64,000 bases of DNA from Olavius algarvensis associated proteobacterium Delta 3 (GCA_903231505.1 CAFBRK010000097.1:1-64000); one strand, 5' to 3'. Numbered from the stretch's first letter, positions 46,450 to 55,899 are shown. Program-made: numbers and translations. The notes: a model not told the origin generated them from the letters alone.

Positions 46450-47263
46450 ATTGAAAAATTGGCTGCGTCGTTACTTGCCACCGCAGGTACTGCACGTTGC
46501 ATTACGGTTACTTGGTAGAGCCACGCGTTTTAAAGGGCCGATGGAAACATGGGAAGAGGCCTCGTCATTATCTGTAGGATATAGCAAAAATTCGATACTG
46601 GAAAAAGTTTTAGCCGCTTCACTAAAGGTGAAGGATGGTGATGCTGCATACGAACGTGACTCAGTTTTATTTGATAAGATAGAATATTCGTGGCCAGCGC
46701 TCACCGGTTTACTGTGGGCAGCCGCCCGACACGGGGGAAGGCTAAATGTTCTGGATTTTGGAGGCGCTCTAGGTAGCAGTTACTTTCAAAATCGGTTCTT
46801 TATAGATCGTTTAGAACACGTGCGTTGGGGTGTTGTTGAGCAGGAGCATTTTGTCGAATGTGGTCAAACGCATATGCAGGATGCAAGATTATCTTTTTAT
46901 TCCAGCATTGACGACTGCGTTAACAAAGCGAAACCAAATGTTATCCTGTTATCCGGTGTATTGCAGTACATTGAAGCTCCTGAAGATCTGTTAACAAAGT
47001 TAGTAGCTATAAAAGCGGATTGTTTAATTTTAGATCGTACGATTGTCAATAGCTCATTGAGCTCTTCCGTTTATGTTCAATATGTTCCAAAGCAAATATA
47101 TGAAGCCTCGTACCCATGTTGGTCGCTATCAGAGTCAACTATTATAGCCCTTATAGAACAATATCATTATAAATGTGCAACAGATTTTTATAGTTTGGCT
47201 TTTCCTGCCTTAGGGTCAATTAATTCAGAATATAAAGGTTATATCTTTATGCGCAGCGTTTGA
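46436..47263 (+). CDS. TIGR04325-type methyltransferase
   Basis: 275 residues from ATG 46436, overlapping the previous gene by 14 nt; a TTG at 46415 could add seven residues. FKGPMETWEEASSLSVGYSKNSILEKVL near 25-52 in outline, LNVLDFGGALGSSYFQNRFFI near 100 (motif I), WGVVEQEHFVECGQ, NVILLSGVLQYIEAPEDLL near 172, and LILDRTIVNS near 195. This matches the polysaccharide-associated methyltransferase family TIGR04325. No obvious ribosome site; probably coupled to the upstream gene. Confidence 0.85.
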   Translation: MAESRLKNWLRRYLPPQVLHVALRLLGRATRFKGPMETWEEASSLSVGYSKNSILEKVLAASLKVKDGDAAYERDSVLFDKIEYSWPALTGLLWAAARHGGRLNVLDFGGALGSSYFQNRFFIDRLEHVRWGVVEQEHFVECGQTHMQDARLSFYSSIDDCVNKAKPNVILLSGVLQYIEAPEDLLTKLVAIKADCLILDRTIVNSSLSSSVYVQYVPKQIYEASYPCWSLSESTIIALIEQYHYKCATDFYSLAFPALGSINSEYKGYIFMRSV

Positions 47264-47458
47264 GAGATAGTATAATTTGTGCATTATGAGAAAAAAGATT
47301 ATGCGTATATGTTTTAAAACTCGAAAGTGATAATAACTGGTAATTCTGGTTCGATCGGATCGAGTCTTTCCGGAAGGTTGAAAAGTCAAAGTGCAAGTGT
47401 CAGAAATAGATTTTGAAATCGTGATTTTTGTTATTAATGATTTTAGTAATTTACGCTC

Positions 47459-48700
47459 GTGCAAAAGAAAAGAATATATGAAATTGGTGGCGAGCCTGTA
47501 GGGAAAAAGTTGTACATCCAACTAACTTGTTGGTATGCACCTTCTTATGGTTTCGGTGGGCCCGTTCGTCTAATGGAAGATTATGCAAAATGGTGTATAG
47601 AAGCGGGTATTAAAGTGAAAATATTGACAGGTAATGTACACCATGATTACACACGATTACCACTCAATACTTCTCATCCACTTAAAAGTTTTATATATCG
47701 ATTCCCCGTTTTGGGTACAAGTCTAGCTAAGCGCGCATTATTTTTACTTTCACCTCGTTTCTTCTATGCTGTTTTTAAAAGTGTTTTCACCCACGAAGGC
47801 ACTGTATATATACATACATTTGAATATCGTGGATTAGTGCCTTTGGGGGTTGTAATCATAAAGAAACTTTTTGCACAAAAGGTAGTTTTTGTTCACTCTG
47901 CATTCGGTACACTTCATTACAAGAAAAGTCGAATTAGGGAGCTTTATGACAGGATATTTTTAACTGACCAAATACGTGCTTTAGATATTTCGTTAGCCCA
48001 GAATAACCATGAAAAAGCTGTTTATAGAGATTTACTTAGTTCATGTGATAGTAAAGGTGTAGTCCATTTGGTTCCATTGCACCTTGATATTTCGGCTAAA
48101 GTAGGTGATTGTAACTATTATAAAAAAATATCGGTAGATCTTCGTAAAAGACATGAGTTATCCCAAGATAATACTATAATGCTGTTTCTTGGAAGATTTC
48201 ATCCCGAGAAAGGTCTCTATCGAGTGGTTGATCTATTAAAAAGTGTATCTATTTCTGGCATTGATGCTGTACTGTTACTAGTTGGTCGTGATTATGGATT
48301 TCAGCATAAAATTGAATATTATATTAGCACTCTTGGATTAACATCACGGGTTCATATTATAACAGATGTGACGGCTGAGAGATTTGATTATTATCGAATC
48401 GCTGATATTTTTGTTGGGTTTCCAACAATTTATGAGGAAACAATGCTGTCAGCTGTTGAGGCATTGAGCTGCGGGACTCCAGTACTGTTGTCTCGAGAGG
48501 CAGATATGCCTTTTGTCGAAGAAGAAAATGCTGGTTTTGTAATCGACTTTGATATTGATTTGGCTAAAAAAAGATTGATGACCATTATTGAAAAACAAAA
48601 GTTTTATGAGGCAAATGCACTTAGAGTTGCAAATACGTATTATAGCCCATCAACCATAAAAGAAATATTTTTAAACAGCTTATTTTTTAAGAAAAGTTAA
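47459..48700 (+). CDS. Glycosyltransferase family 4 (GT-B)
   Basis: Up to 413 residues from GTG 47459; TTG 47510 with AGGG upstream, giving LYIQLTCWYAPSYGFGGPVR as N-terminus, may be the true start. GGPVRLMEDYAKWCIEAG is the typical N-terminal GT4 loop. C-terminal domain: IMLFLGRFHPEKGLYRVVDLL near 239-259, VGRDYG, DIFVGFPTIYEETMLSAVEALSCGTPVLLSREADMPFVEEENAGFVID near 317-364 in outline (the E-x7-E region). Adds a sugar to the repeat unit on the cytosolic face. Confidence 0.92.
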   Translation: MQKKRIYEIGGEPVGKKLYIQLTCWYAPSYGFGGPVRLMEDYAKWCIEAGIKVKILTGNVHHDYTRLPLNTSHPLKSFIYRFPVLGTSLAKRALFLLSPRFFYAVFKSVFTHEGTVYIHTFEYRGLVPLGVVIIKKLFAQKVVFVHSAFGTLHYKKSRIRELYDRIFLTDQIRALDISLAQNNHEKAVYRDLLSSCDSKGVVHLVPLHLDISAKVGDCNYYKKISVDLRKRHELSQDNTIMLFLGRFHPEKGLYRVVDLLKSVSISGIDAVLLLVGRDYGFQHKIEYYISTLGLTSRVHIITDVTAERFDYYRIADIFVGFPTIYEETMLSAVEALSCGTPVLLSREADMPFVEEENAGFVIDFDIDLAKKRLMTIIEKQKFYEANALRVANTYYSPSTIKEIFLNSLFFKKS

Positions 48701-48955
48701 TATAAATATATTCTAAATCAACATCAAGAAAACAGTGTCAGGATAATTGCAGTGCTGCAAAATCAATTAACGATGATATATATTTTTTGTTATAAGCGAT
48801 CAAAAACGACTTATTTTTTTTACGCTGTTAAACTTCAAGCGATAAAGGTCTAAAAAATATAGAGTCCAACCCAGTTTGGTTTAATTATTTAGAATTTATT
48901 TGGATAGACAATAATAAATGATATAGGGTAGAACTTTTTTAAAAAGGAGTCATAA
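48701..48955. other. AT-rich gene-free gap before the deoxysugar cassette
   Basis: 255 bases. AAAAAGGAGT just before TTG 48956 is a strong ribosome site. No promoter could be picked with confidence because the whole stretch is AT-rich. Confidence 0.45.
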
Positions 48956-49360
48956 TTGAGTCTTGATAAAGTAGATTGGGTTTACTTTCAAGATATCGTT
49001 GATGATCGTGGACGTCTAACTGCGATTGAGGAGAACGTACATATACCTCTATCAATTTCAAGAATTTTCTATGTTCATCAGGTTAAAAATGGAATAGATC
49101 GTGGAGGGCACGCGCACAGAGACACTAATCAAGTCGTTGCTTGCATAAATGGTTCTGTAAAAATTGATGTCTCTAACGGAAAAGATTTGATGACTTTTAA
49201 GCTAAATAATCCAGGAAGGGGTATCTTCGTACCACAAATGTTGTGGGTACGCTTATATGATTTTAGTCAAAATAGCATTTGTTTGGTTTTAGCAGATACA
49301 ATATATGATAAAAGTAAATCAATTAGAAATTGGGAAGAATATTTAAAAAAAGTAAAATAA
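48956..49360 (+). CDS. Sugar 3,4-ketoisomerase (FdtA/QdtA, WxcM-like cupin), TTG start
   Basis: 134 residues, cupin fold. Interconverts dTDP-4-keto- and 3-keto-6-deoxyhexose. Seen: DDRGRLTAIEENVHIPLSISRIFYVHQV near 17-44 in outline, GIDRGGHAHRDTNQVVACINGSVKIDV near 48-74 in outline (His pair as in FdtA), and FVPQMLWVRLYDFSQNSICLVLADTIYD near 98-125 in outline (family typical end W..YDFS..S..LVLA). First gene of a four-gene cassette 34 nt before the 2,3-dehydratase. Confidence 0.9.
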   Translation: MSLDKVDWVYFQDIVDDRGRLTAIEENVHIPLSISRIFYVHQVKNGIDRGGHAHRDTNQVVACINGSVKIDVSNGKDLMTFKLNNPGRGIFVPQMLWVRLYDFSQNSICLVLADTIYDKSKSIRNWEEYLKKVK

Positions 49361-49393
49361 ATAACTTAACTAAATAATTTAACAGGATCATCA

Positions 49394-50833
49394 ATGAAAA
49401 AAATTTTAAAAGAAAAAAATATAAATAAATATTTAAAATCTGCTCAAGAAAAAGAAGGTGTCGTGTCAAACAAAGAGTTTAATGAGTGGTATGATAAAAA
49501 ATGTAAAAATTATATCTATAAAGTAGAAAAGATACCGATAAAAAAGTTAAGAGAATGGAAGTTTACTTCAGATACTGGATACCTTGAGCACAAAAGCGGA
49601 AAATTCTTTCGTGTAGAAGGAGTACATGTCAGAACAAACTTCGGTTATACACGGAGTTGGTCACAACCGATTATAAACCAACCGGAAATAGGTATTTTAG
49701 GAATTTTAACGAAAAACATCAACGGATTGTTACATTTTTTAATACAACTGAAGATGGAACCGGGAAATATTAACATTCTACAAATATCACCAACCGTGCA
49801 GGCCACTAAAAGTAATTATACTAAAGTCCATGGAGGGAAAAGTATAAAATATTTGGAATATTTCTTAAATTCATCAAAAGCTCGTATTATTGTAGATCAA
49901 TTGCAATCAGAGCAGGGTTCAAGATTTCTACGTAAAAGAAACAGAAATATGATTGTAGAGATTTCCGAAAATGAGAAAATTAGTATAGGAAAGAACTTTT
50001 GCTGGCTTACATTAGGGCAAATATTGTATTTTCTTAAGCATAACAACATGGTGAATATGGATACACGTACTGTGCTATCGTGTATTCGTTATGCAAAAAA
50101 AGATCAAAAATGTGATACAGCGATACATGAATATAATTCAAAAAATTTTAATGAAGATTTATTTATTTCATCTATTGCAAATGAAAAACATGCAGTACAT
50201 GATTTTGACGATATAATAAGTTGGATTACAGAAATGAAAACAAGGTATGAAGTTGAGGTAAAAAGAGTTCCAATAAATCAGCTAAAAGAATGGAAGTATG
50301 ATGGAGTTCAAATTACTCATGAAAAAAATAGATATTTTTCTGTAATCGGTGTCTCCGTTACTGCATCGGATCGAGAAAATTATAAATGGGATCAACCATT
50401 AATAGATTCGACAGATTTTGGAATCCTTTGTTTTATCTGTCAGAAAAAAAATAATATTTTACATTTTTTAGTTCAAGCGCGTGTTGAACCTGGAAATCTT
50501 GATGTATTGGAATTAGCACCAACCCTGCAATGTACGCCCTCGAATTATGACTTACAAAAAAAAGAAACTTTGCCTCCTTTTTACGATATTGTCACTAAAG
50601 CAAATAATAATAGTATACGTTACGATGTAATTCAATCTGAAGAAGGGGGAAGATTTTATCATGACCAGAATCGGTACAATATAATTGAAATAGATGGAAG
50701 ATATGAATTGGATTTACCAAGGAATTATTTATGGATGACATTAAGACAGATAAAAGAATTTATAAGATTTAATAATTATTTTAATATAGAGGCAAGAGGT
50801 CTCTTATCGTGTCTCGAGATAAAAATGCCGTAA
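49394..50833 (+). CDS. NDP-hexose 2,3-dehydratase
   Basis: 479 residues made of two homologous halves, as in the family (TylX3/SpnO/EvaA type), which removes the C-2 hydroxyl of a dTDP-4-keto-6-deoxyhexose. Half 1 at about 32-232, half 2 at about 277-475. Matching pairs: W87-Q91 (SWSQP) with W332-P335 (WDQP); MEPGN (121-125) with VEPGN (364-368); SPTVQATKSNY (132-142) with APTLQCTPSNY (375-385); QSEQGSRF (171-178) with QSEEGGRF (414-421); WLTLGQI (204-210) with WMTLRQI (447-453). Such enzymes are best known from antibiotic deoxysugar clusters, so a surface-polysaccharide setting is notable. Confidence 0.93.
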   Translation: MKKILKEKNINKYLKSAQEKEGVVSNKEFNEWYDKKCKNYIYKVEKIPIKKLREWKFTSDTGYLEHKSGKFFRVEGVHVRTNFGYTRSWSQPIINQPEIGILGILTKNINGLLHFLIQLKMEPGNINILQISPTVQATKSNYTKVHGGKSIKYLEYFLNSSKARIIVDQLQSEQGSRFLRKRNRNMIVEISENEKISIGKNFCWLTLGQILYFLKHNNMVNMDTRTVLSCIRYAKKDQKCDTAIHEYNSKNFNEDLFISSIANEKHAVHDFDDIISWITEMKTRYEVEVKRVPINQLKEWKYDGVQITHEKNRYFSVIGVSVTASDRENYKWDQPLIDSTDFGILCFICQKKNNILHFLVQARVEPGNLDVLELAPTLQCTPSNYDLQKKETLPPFYDIVTKANNNSIRYDVIQSEEGGRFYHDQNRYNIIEIDGRYELDLPRNYLWMTLRQIKEFIRFNNYFNIEARGLLSCLEIKMP

Positions 50834-50855
50834 CCTAAAGGAAAACGGATAATCC

Positions 50856-51818
50856 ATGAATATCCTTATAATCGGTTTCTCATCAATTGTAAAAAGACGA
50901 ATTATTCCTGCTTTGGAAAAAATAGATGAAATTGAAGCTATATCAATTAGCAGTAGAAAATCTCTAACAAAGGATATGATTACCTCAAAAAAGAAAGTGA
51001 ATATCTATAGAGGATATAAGAATGCGATCACGAACTGTGACTCATCATTAATATATATTTCATTACCAAATAGCATGCATGCAACATGGGCAAATCATGC
51101 CTTGGATGCAGGGAAGCACGTTATTATTGATAAACCGGCTACTATGAATTTGGAAGAAGCAAAAAATCTTTTAAAAAAGGCTAAGCAAAAAAAATTATGC
51201 GTAGCTGAAGCGAATGTCTGGATGTATCATCCTATGACAAGAAAAATAAAAAAAATTATCGATCGAGAGAAAGGTAAAAAGCAACATATTTCAGCCGTTT
51301 TTACATCACCTCCATTAAATCCAGAGAATTACAGATACAAAAAAGCATATGGCGGTGGAATATTGTTAGATAGAGGCTCTTACGCTGCAAGTTGTAGTCG
51401 AATATTCATTGAAAAATCACCTAAAGAAGTTCATTGTCATATAATAAAATGCAATAAAAAAGACATAATAGATATTTCTTTTAGCATTAGCATGTTATAC
51501 GAAGATGGAATTGTGTTTTCTGGATTTTTTAGTTTAGCTGCAGAATATGTAAACCGGCTTTCAATTCATGGATCTACGTATTATCTTGATGCTGGAAGAA
51601 TTTTCACTCCACCAGCCGACTTCAATGGCAATATAAATTTAATAAAAAATAATAAAAAAAATTCTATCTGCGTGGAAGCGGCAGATACTTTCTCTCTTTT
51701 TATAAAAGATGTGATAAGTGCAATAAACAAAAAATCATATAGCCAATTTGCGAAAATATTGTTTGGAGATACTAAATTATTATCAGACATTATAAATGTA
51801 GCAACAAAGGTGAATTAG
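50856..51818 (+). CDS. Gfo/Idh/MocA-type NDP-sugar 3-ketoreductase
   Basis: 320 residues. N-terminal NAD(P)-binding fold with NILIIGFSSIVKRRIIPAL at 2-20; the usual GxGxxG reads GFSSIV, as in sugar 3-ketoreductases of deoxysugar clusters. SLIYISLPNSMHATWANHALDAGKHVIIDKPATM near 66-99 in outline carries the DKP variant of the EKP motif; YGGGILLDRGSYAASCSRIF near 166. After the 2,3-dehydratase, this reduces the 3-keto group to give a 2,6-dideoxy-4-keto sugar. Its stop is directly followed by the next ATG. Confidence 0.87.
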   Translation: MNILIIGFSSIVKRRIIPALEKIDEIEAISISSRKSLTKDMITSKKKVNIYRGYKNAITNCDSSLIYISLPNSMHATWANHALDAGKHVIIDKPATMNLEEAKNLLKKAKQKKLCVAEANVWMYHPMTRKIKKIIDREKGKKQHISAVFTSPPLNPENYRYKKAYGGGILLDRGSYAASCSRIFIEKSPKEVHCHIIKCNKKDIIDISFSISMLYEDGIVFSGFFSLAAEYVNRLSIHGSTYYLDAGRIFTPPADFNGNINLIKNNKKNSICVEAADTFSLFIKDVISAINKKSYSQFAKILFGDTKLLSDIINVATKVN

Positions 51819-52934
51819 ATGGCAATAAAGGTTTGGGATTATTTGGAAGAATATGAAGTAGAAAAAGTAGATATTTTTGAAGGTATTGAAAAAGTATTTG
51901 GATCAGGAAAGTTAATACTAGGTAACAGTGTAGAAAATTTTGAAAAAGAATTTTCTCATTATTGTCACTGCAAGTATGGAATTGGAGTTGATAACGCTAC
52001 TCACGGAATATTTCTTTCGATTAAAGCCCTCGGAATTGGTAATAAAGATGAAGTCATAACAGTATCGAATACGGCAGTTCCAACTGTTGCCGCAATAGTT
52101 GGAGCTGGTGCAACACCAAAATTTGTAGATATTGAAACTGATACATATTTAATGAATATAAACAAAGTAGAAGCTGCTATTACTAAAAACACTAAATGCA
52201 TTTTACCGGTTCATCTATATGGGCAATGCGTTGATATGACTCCAATATTAGAGATTGCCAAAAAAAATGAGTTGTTTGTTATTGAAGATTGTGCTCAGTG
52301 TCACGGAGCGGAATATAAAAATAAAAAAGCTGGATCACTGTCAGACATGGGAGTTTTTTCGTTTTATCCTACTAAACCTTTGGGAGGATATGGTGATGGA
52401 GGTATGATCGTTACAAATAATAAAAAACTCGAAAAAAAACTTAGAAGGCTTAGATTTTATGGTATGGAAGATAAATACTACTCTGAAGAACATGGATACA
52501 ACGCACGACTTGACGAAATACATGCTGAAATTCTATCAAGAAAACTTAAAAGAATAGGTGTTTATATAAATAAAAGAAATACATTGGCCAAAAGATATTA
52601 TCATATACTGAAGGATACAAGTTTAATACTACCAAAAACTAGAAAAAACAACTCACATGTATATTACATATATGCATGCCGACACAAAAATAGGGACTAC
52701 ATTATAGAAGAACTAAAAAAATTTGATATACATGTTAATATCAGCTACCCTTGGCCTATTCATACTATGAGAGGATATAAGTATCTTGGTTACAAAGAAG
52801 GAGATTTACCTCTAACAGAGGGAGCTGCAAGAGAAATTTTTTCGTTACCGATGTATCCAATGTTCAAACATAAAGATCAAGATAAAGTATGTAAGGCATT
52901 ATCAGAAATTTTAGGTGAGAAAATTAATTTATAA
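51819..52934 (+). CDS. DegT/DnrJ/EryC1 sugar aminotransferase
   Basis: 371 residues. GIGVDNATHGIFLSIKALGIG near 54-74 in outline, TVSNTAVPTVAAIVGAGATPKFVDIET near 81 in outline, IEDCAQCHGAEYKNKKAGS near 155 and PLP-binding Lys186 in FSFYPTKPLGGYGDGG. Closest in look to FdtB/QdtB-type 3-aminotransferases. With ketoisomerase, 2,3-dehydratase and 3-ketoreductase it completes an NDP-amino-dideoxyhexose; whether the amine is at C-3 or C-4 cannot be read from the sequence. Start abuts the previous stop. Confidence 0.91.
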   Translation: MAIKVWDYLEEYEVEKVDIFEGIEKVFGSGKLILGNSVENFEKEFSHYCHCKYGIGVDNATHGIFLSIKALGIGNKDEVITVSNTAVPTVAAIVGAGATPKFVDIETDTYLMNINKVEAAITKNTKCILPVHLYGQCVDMTPILEIAKKNELFVIEDCAQCHGAEYKNKKAGSLSDMGVFSFYPTKPLGGYGDGGMIVTNNKKLEKKLRRLRFYGMEDKYYSEEHGYNARLDEIHAEILSRKLKRIGVYINKRNTLAKRYYHILKDTSLILPKTRKNNSHVYYIYACRHKNRDYIIEELKKFDIHVNISYPWPIHTMRGYKYLGYKEGDLPLTEGAAREIFSLPMYPMFKHKDQDKVCKALSEILGEKINL

Positions 52935-53010
52935 TTATAAAAACATATATACAAAATCTTTTTTAAAAATAGAAATTTTGTTGTTGAACGAATTATAAAA
53001 GTCTCGAAAT

Positions 53011-54228
53011 ATGAACAGAAAAGAAAAACACGTTAAAAATTTACCAAAAAAAGATACCATCTTATTTATGTCGCCCTTTTTTTTCCCTGAATCTATCTCA
53101 ACAGGAAAATATAATACATACTTGGTAAAAAAATTACTAAAAGCTGGATTTTCAGTTTATATTGTTGCTTTGCATCCATTATACCCAAATTGGAAATCAA
53201 AAAAGACTAACGAAGGCTTTGATGGAGCAACTATATACCGTGGCGGAGGATATGTTAGCTACCCAAAATCAATGATACTACGACGACTTTGTCTTGAAAT
53301 AGAATTTACTATCCATTCAATCAAGCAAATATTAAAAAATAGAAACATCGAAATCGTTATCATTGTTTTTCCGCCAAGTCTTTTCTTTTCATTTGTACAT
53401 CTTGTTATTCCGAAAAGAGCAAAAATAATCGGAATTGTTCATGATCTTCAGAGTGTCATGGCAAATGTGGAAAAACCACATGCAAAAAATTTTTTAGCTC
53501 AAATCATATTTTTTCTTGAAAGACAAAGTTTTCATGTTTGTGAAAAGCTTATTTTTCTTTCGAAATCAATGGCGAAAAGAGCGAAAGGTGATTACGAATT
53601 AGAACAAAAAGAAATTTCAGTGTGCTATCCATTCGCAAATATAGAAAATAGAAAAATAACAAAAGATTTAATAAATATTTTTTTGCCAAATTTTAAACAC
53701 GTAGTTTATTCAGGAGCGCTGGGAGAAAAGCAGAATCCATACAAATTGTTACAATTTTTCAAAGCATTGGTAAAAAAAAGAAAAAATATGATATGCCATT
53801 TCTTTTCAGGTGGTCCAATATTTAATAAGTTAAAACAGATTCAGGGGATTGATTCTGAAAGGATTTTTTTCCACGATCTTGTTCCCGAAAAAAATTTATA
53901 TGAACTATATTTAAAATCGGACATTCAAGTAATTCCGCAAAAATTCGGAATGTCTGATGGAGCGATACCTTCTAAATTACCAAATATTATAAGTGCTGGG
54001 ACGCCGATCTTCTCAATTAGTGAGTTTGGAAGTGAGGTGTCAAATCTTGTCGAAGAATCTGGAATAGGATTTTGTTCACACTCTTGGAATATTGAAAAAC
54101 TCGTTAAAGACTTAAATACATTTATATGCAAAATTGATAATGAGCCGAATATAGAAAGAAAAAAATTCTTAAAGAATTTTGTTGAGAAAAACTTTAATGT
54201 TGAACGAATTATTACTGCGATTGAATAA
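53011..54228 (+). CDS. Glycosyltransferase family 4 (WbuB-like)
   Basis: 405 residues. FMSPFFFPESISTGKYNTYLV near 19-39 in outline, GVHDLQSVMANVEK-type stretch IIGIVHDLQSVMANVEKPHA near 141, LKHVVYSGALGEKQNPYKLLQFF near 228 in outline, and C-terminal LKSDIQVIPQKFGMSDGAIPSKLPNIISAGTPIF near 307 in outline, typical of WbuB/WcaI fucosamine-type transferases. It may add the amino sugar made by the preceding cassette. Convergent with the LamG gene, 8 nt apart. Confidence 0.9.
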   Translation: MNRKEKHVKNLPKKDTILFMSPFFFPESISTGKYNTYLVKKLLKAGFSVYIVALHPLYPNWKSKKTNEGFDGATIYRGGGYVSYPKSMILRRLCLEIEFTIHSIKQILKNRNIEIVIIVFPPSLFFSFVHLVIPKRAKIIGIVHDLQSVMANVEKPHAKNFLAQIIFFLERQSFHVCEKLIFLSKSMAKRAKGDYELEQKEISVCYPFANIENRKITKDLINIFLPNFKHVVYSGALGEKQNPYKLLQFFKALVKKRKNMICHFFSGGPIFNKLKQIQGIDSERIFFHDLVPEKNLYELYLKSDIQVIPQKFGMSDGAIPSKLPNIISAGTPIFSISEFGSEVSNLVEESGIGFCSHSWNIEKLVKDLNTFICKIDNEPNIERKKFLKNFVEKNFNVERIITAIE

Positions 54229-54236
54229 TGATCTAT

Positions 54237-55022
54237 TTAAGCGCGAAGTATTTTTAAAGGCGGGAGTAGCTGATGTTTTGCACTAATGAGAAACCGCTTG
54301 AAATAAGATTTAATTTTGAAAAAACGGAGGCTCCTAATAGTTAAAAAAAAGGCAAACACACTGCTTAATAGGAAAATAGGAGATGGAATGGGTATCACAA
54401 CATGATGATTGTAGATTCGAACGTCATCGATAGCTCCCCTCCAAAAGGCAGAAACATTGTCATCTCTTGTGCCCAAGTACATATCAAGCCCAGCGTTCAT
54501 GAAACCCGAAGTAGTTCCTGTTGCAAGATTTACTGAGTTTACACTAAATTTCCATCCGGAAGCATTAGCTATAAACTCCATATAGTTCCATTGATCATTG
54601 TTTTGCTGAGTATATACATATGTGGAATTGAAACCAGAATCAAATATGAAGGAGTCACTGGTTGATGGGCCTGACTCGAACCTAAACTTGGAATTCCCGA
54701 AACTAAGAGGATTTCTCCAAGCTTCTGGACTTTCGGGACGCATCCAAAAGGATATCGTGATCTCTCGTTCACCGTTTACGGCATCACCGAGACCTGGCAT
54801 CTTAATAGAGTCCATAACGCCATCAAAATAATAGGCACTGTTTTCAACGCCAAATCGATCCTCTGTCAATGATGCTCCGCTTACGATTCCATCAAACCCA
54901 TTGCCGCTTTCATCGTTTGCATTACCGCTAAAAGAGTAGGATGCAACCAGCGCGGCATTGCCACACGTTGTCGACAAGATAAAGCTCAAAGGTATCAATA
55001 ATAATATGAGGAGACGTTTCAT
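54237..55022 (-). CDS. Secreted LamG-domain protein with PEP-CTERM-like anchor and tail
   Basis: 261 residues. Signal peptide about 1-24 (LLILLLIPLSFILSTTCGNAA). Residues 27-205 form a LamG/concanavalin-like beta sandwich (VASYSFSGNANDESGNGFDG, EITISFWMRPE, WRGAIDDVRIYN). Residues 211-235 read VIPIPSPIFLLSSVFAFFLTIRSLRFFK, outline, resembling a PEP-CTERM signal (here PIPSP) with hydrophobic stretch and basic residues, but about 25 further residues follow, which is unusual for a sorting signal at the extreme C-terminus. Exosortase systems are tied to EPS loci; no exosortase lies in this window. Confidence 0.8.
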   Translation of the reverse strand: MKRLLILLLIPLSFILSTTCGNAALVASYSFSGNANDESGNGFDGIVSGASLTEDRFGVENSAYYFDGVMDSIKMPGLGDAVNGEREITISFWMRPESPEAWRNPLSFGNSKFRFESGPSTSDSFIFDSGFNSTYVYTQQNNDQWNYMEFIANASGWKFSVNSVNLATGTTSGFMNAGLDMYLGTRDDNVSAFWRGAIDDVRIYNHHVVIPIPSPIFLLSSVFAFFLTIRSLRFFKIKSYFKRFLISAKHQLLPPLKILRA

Positions 55023-55899
55023 AGTATTTATAAAGCCAAAAAAATCCTTAAGCTCATCCGATAAAATACTCGTTTAAGTTCTATGCATCTTGCGACTTCG
55101 GTCTTTCGACAGAGTCAGTGGGTTCAATAAGTCCGATTTTTACATAACTAAGGCGTTATACATGTATGCTATTTATATGCCAAATATGCAAAGGCTGTCA
55201 ATTATCTTTAATTACATAATTTTCGGTATACTAAAAATAGATGCTTTTGTAAAAAAGTCACCTATGTTTTTTGATTATATAGGTTGGAAAGAGTGGCGCC
55301 AGCTTTTAGATTGAGCCTTTTATTCATCGATTATATAATCTAAGATACTGAAAATTATAATATAATAACGTTTATACAGAAATATGGCCGCGCAGCGAGA
55401 TTTAACCTAAAATAGACCCCTTCAATTGACATAAAGTCATTTGGTACTCGAAAATCTGTTGAAATCCTATCGTCATGCCGTTGCTATTGCATCGATTCAT
55501 CTTCGAAACCGGCATTCTTGTCCCACAAAATTGTTGGCATTTGTTAGTCCGTGAAAGTAGGATGACAATATTTTATCTCTCATGAAGACCACGGTGGGCT
55601 CGAAGGGGAAAATATTGAGAACCAGAAATCCTCTATAAGGGGGTTGAGATAGGCTGATGCGCTATCGGTATCTGTCTCTGTTTGGATTAGAAATGTTACG
55701 TTTTTTCCACATATGGAAAAAAATTCCTAATTATGGTAGGCTTAGCGTGCAATGAGAGCTAAGCCAAAGGTTAAGCTCTCATAGAGGCAGACTTAACTAA
55801 TCGTTTTATTTTATATTCATTGGAACTCTGAATATAAACCGATATCTTATCTGAACAATCTTTGCTCCATTTTCCTGAGATCTCTGGGTGAGGCGATCC
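55023..55899. other. Gene-free right boundary of the AT-rich island
   Basis: No convincing gene; a 74-codon frame at 55090-55314 lacks a ribosome site and similarity. Two inverted repeats: TTTTTTCCA-CATA-TGGAAAAAA (about 55692-55713) and ATGAGAGCT/AGCTCTCAT (55752-55782, inner part also nearly paired). Composition changes back toward host GC across this stretch. Confidence 0.5.

Noticed and set aside
55090-55314. 74-codon ORF in the island boundary
   Set aside because: No ribosome site, no recognisable domain, and AT-rich DNA gives such frames by chance.
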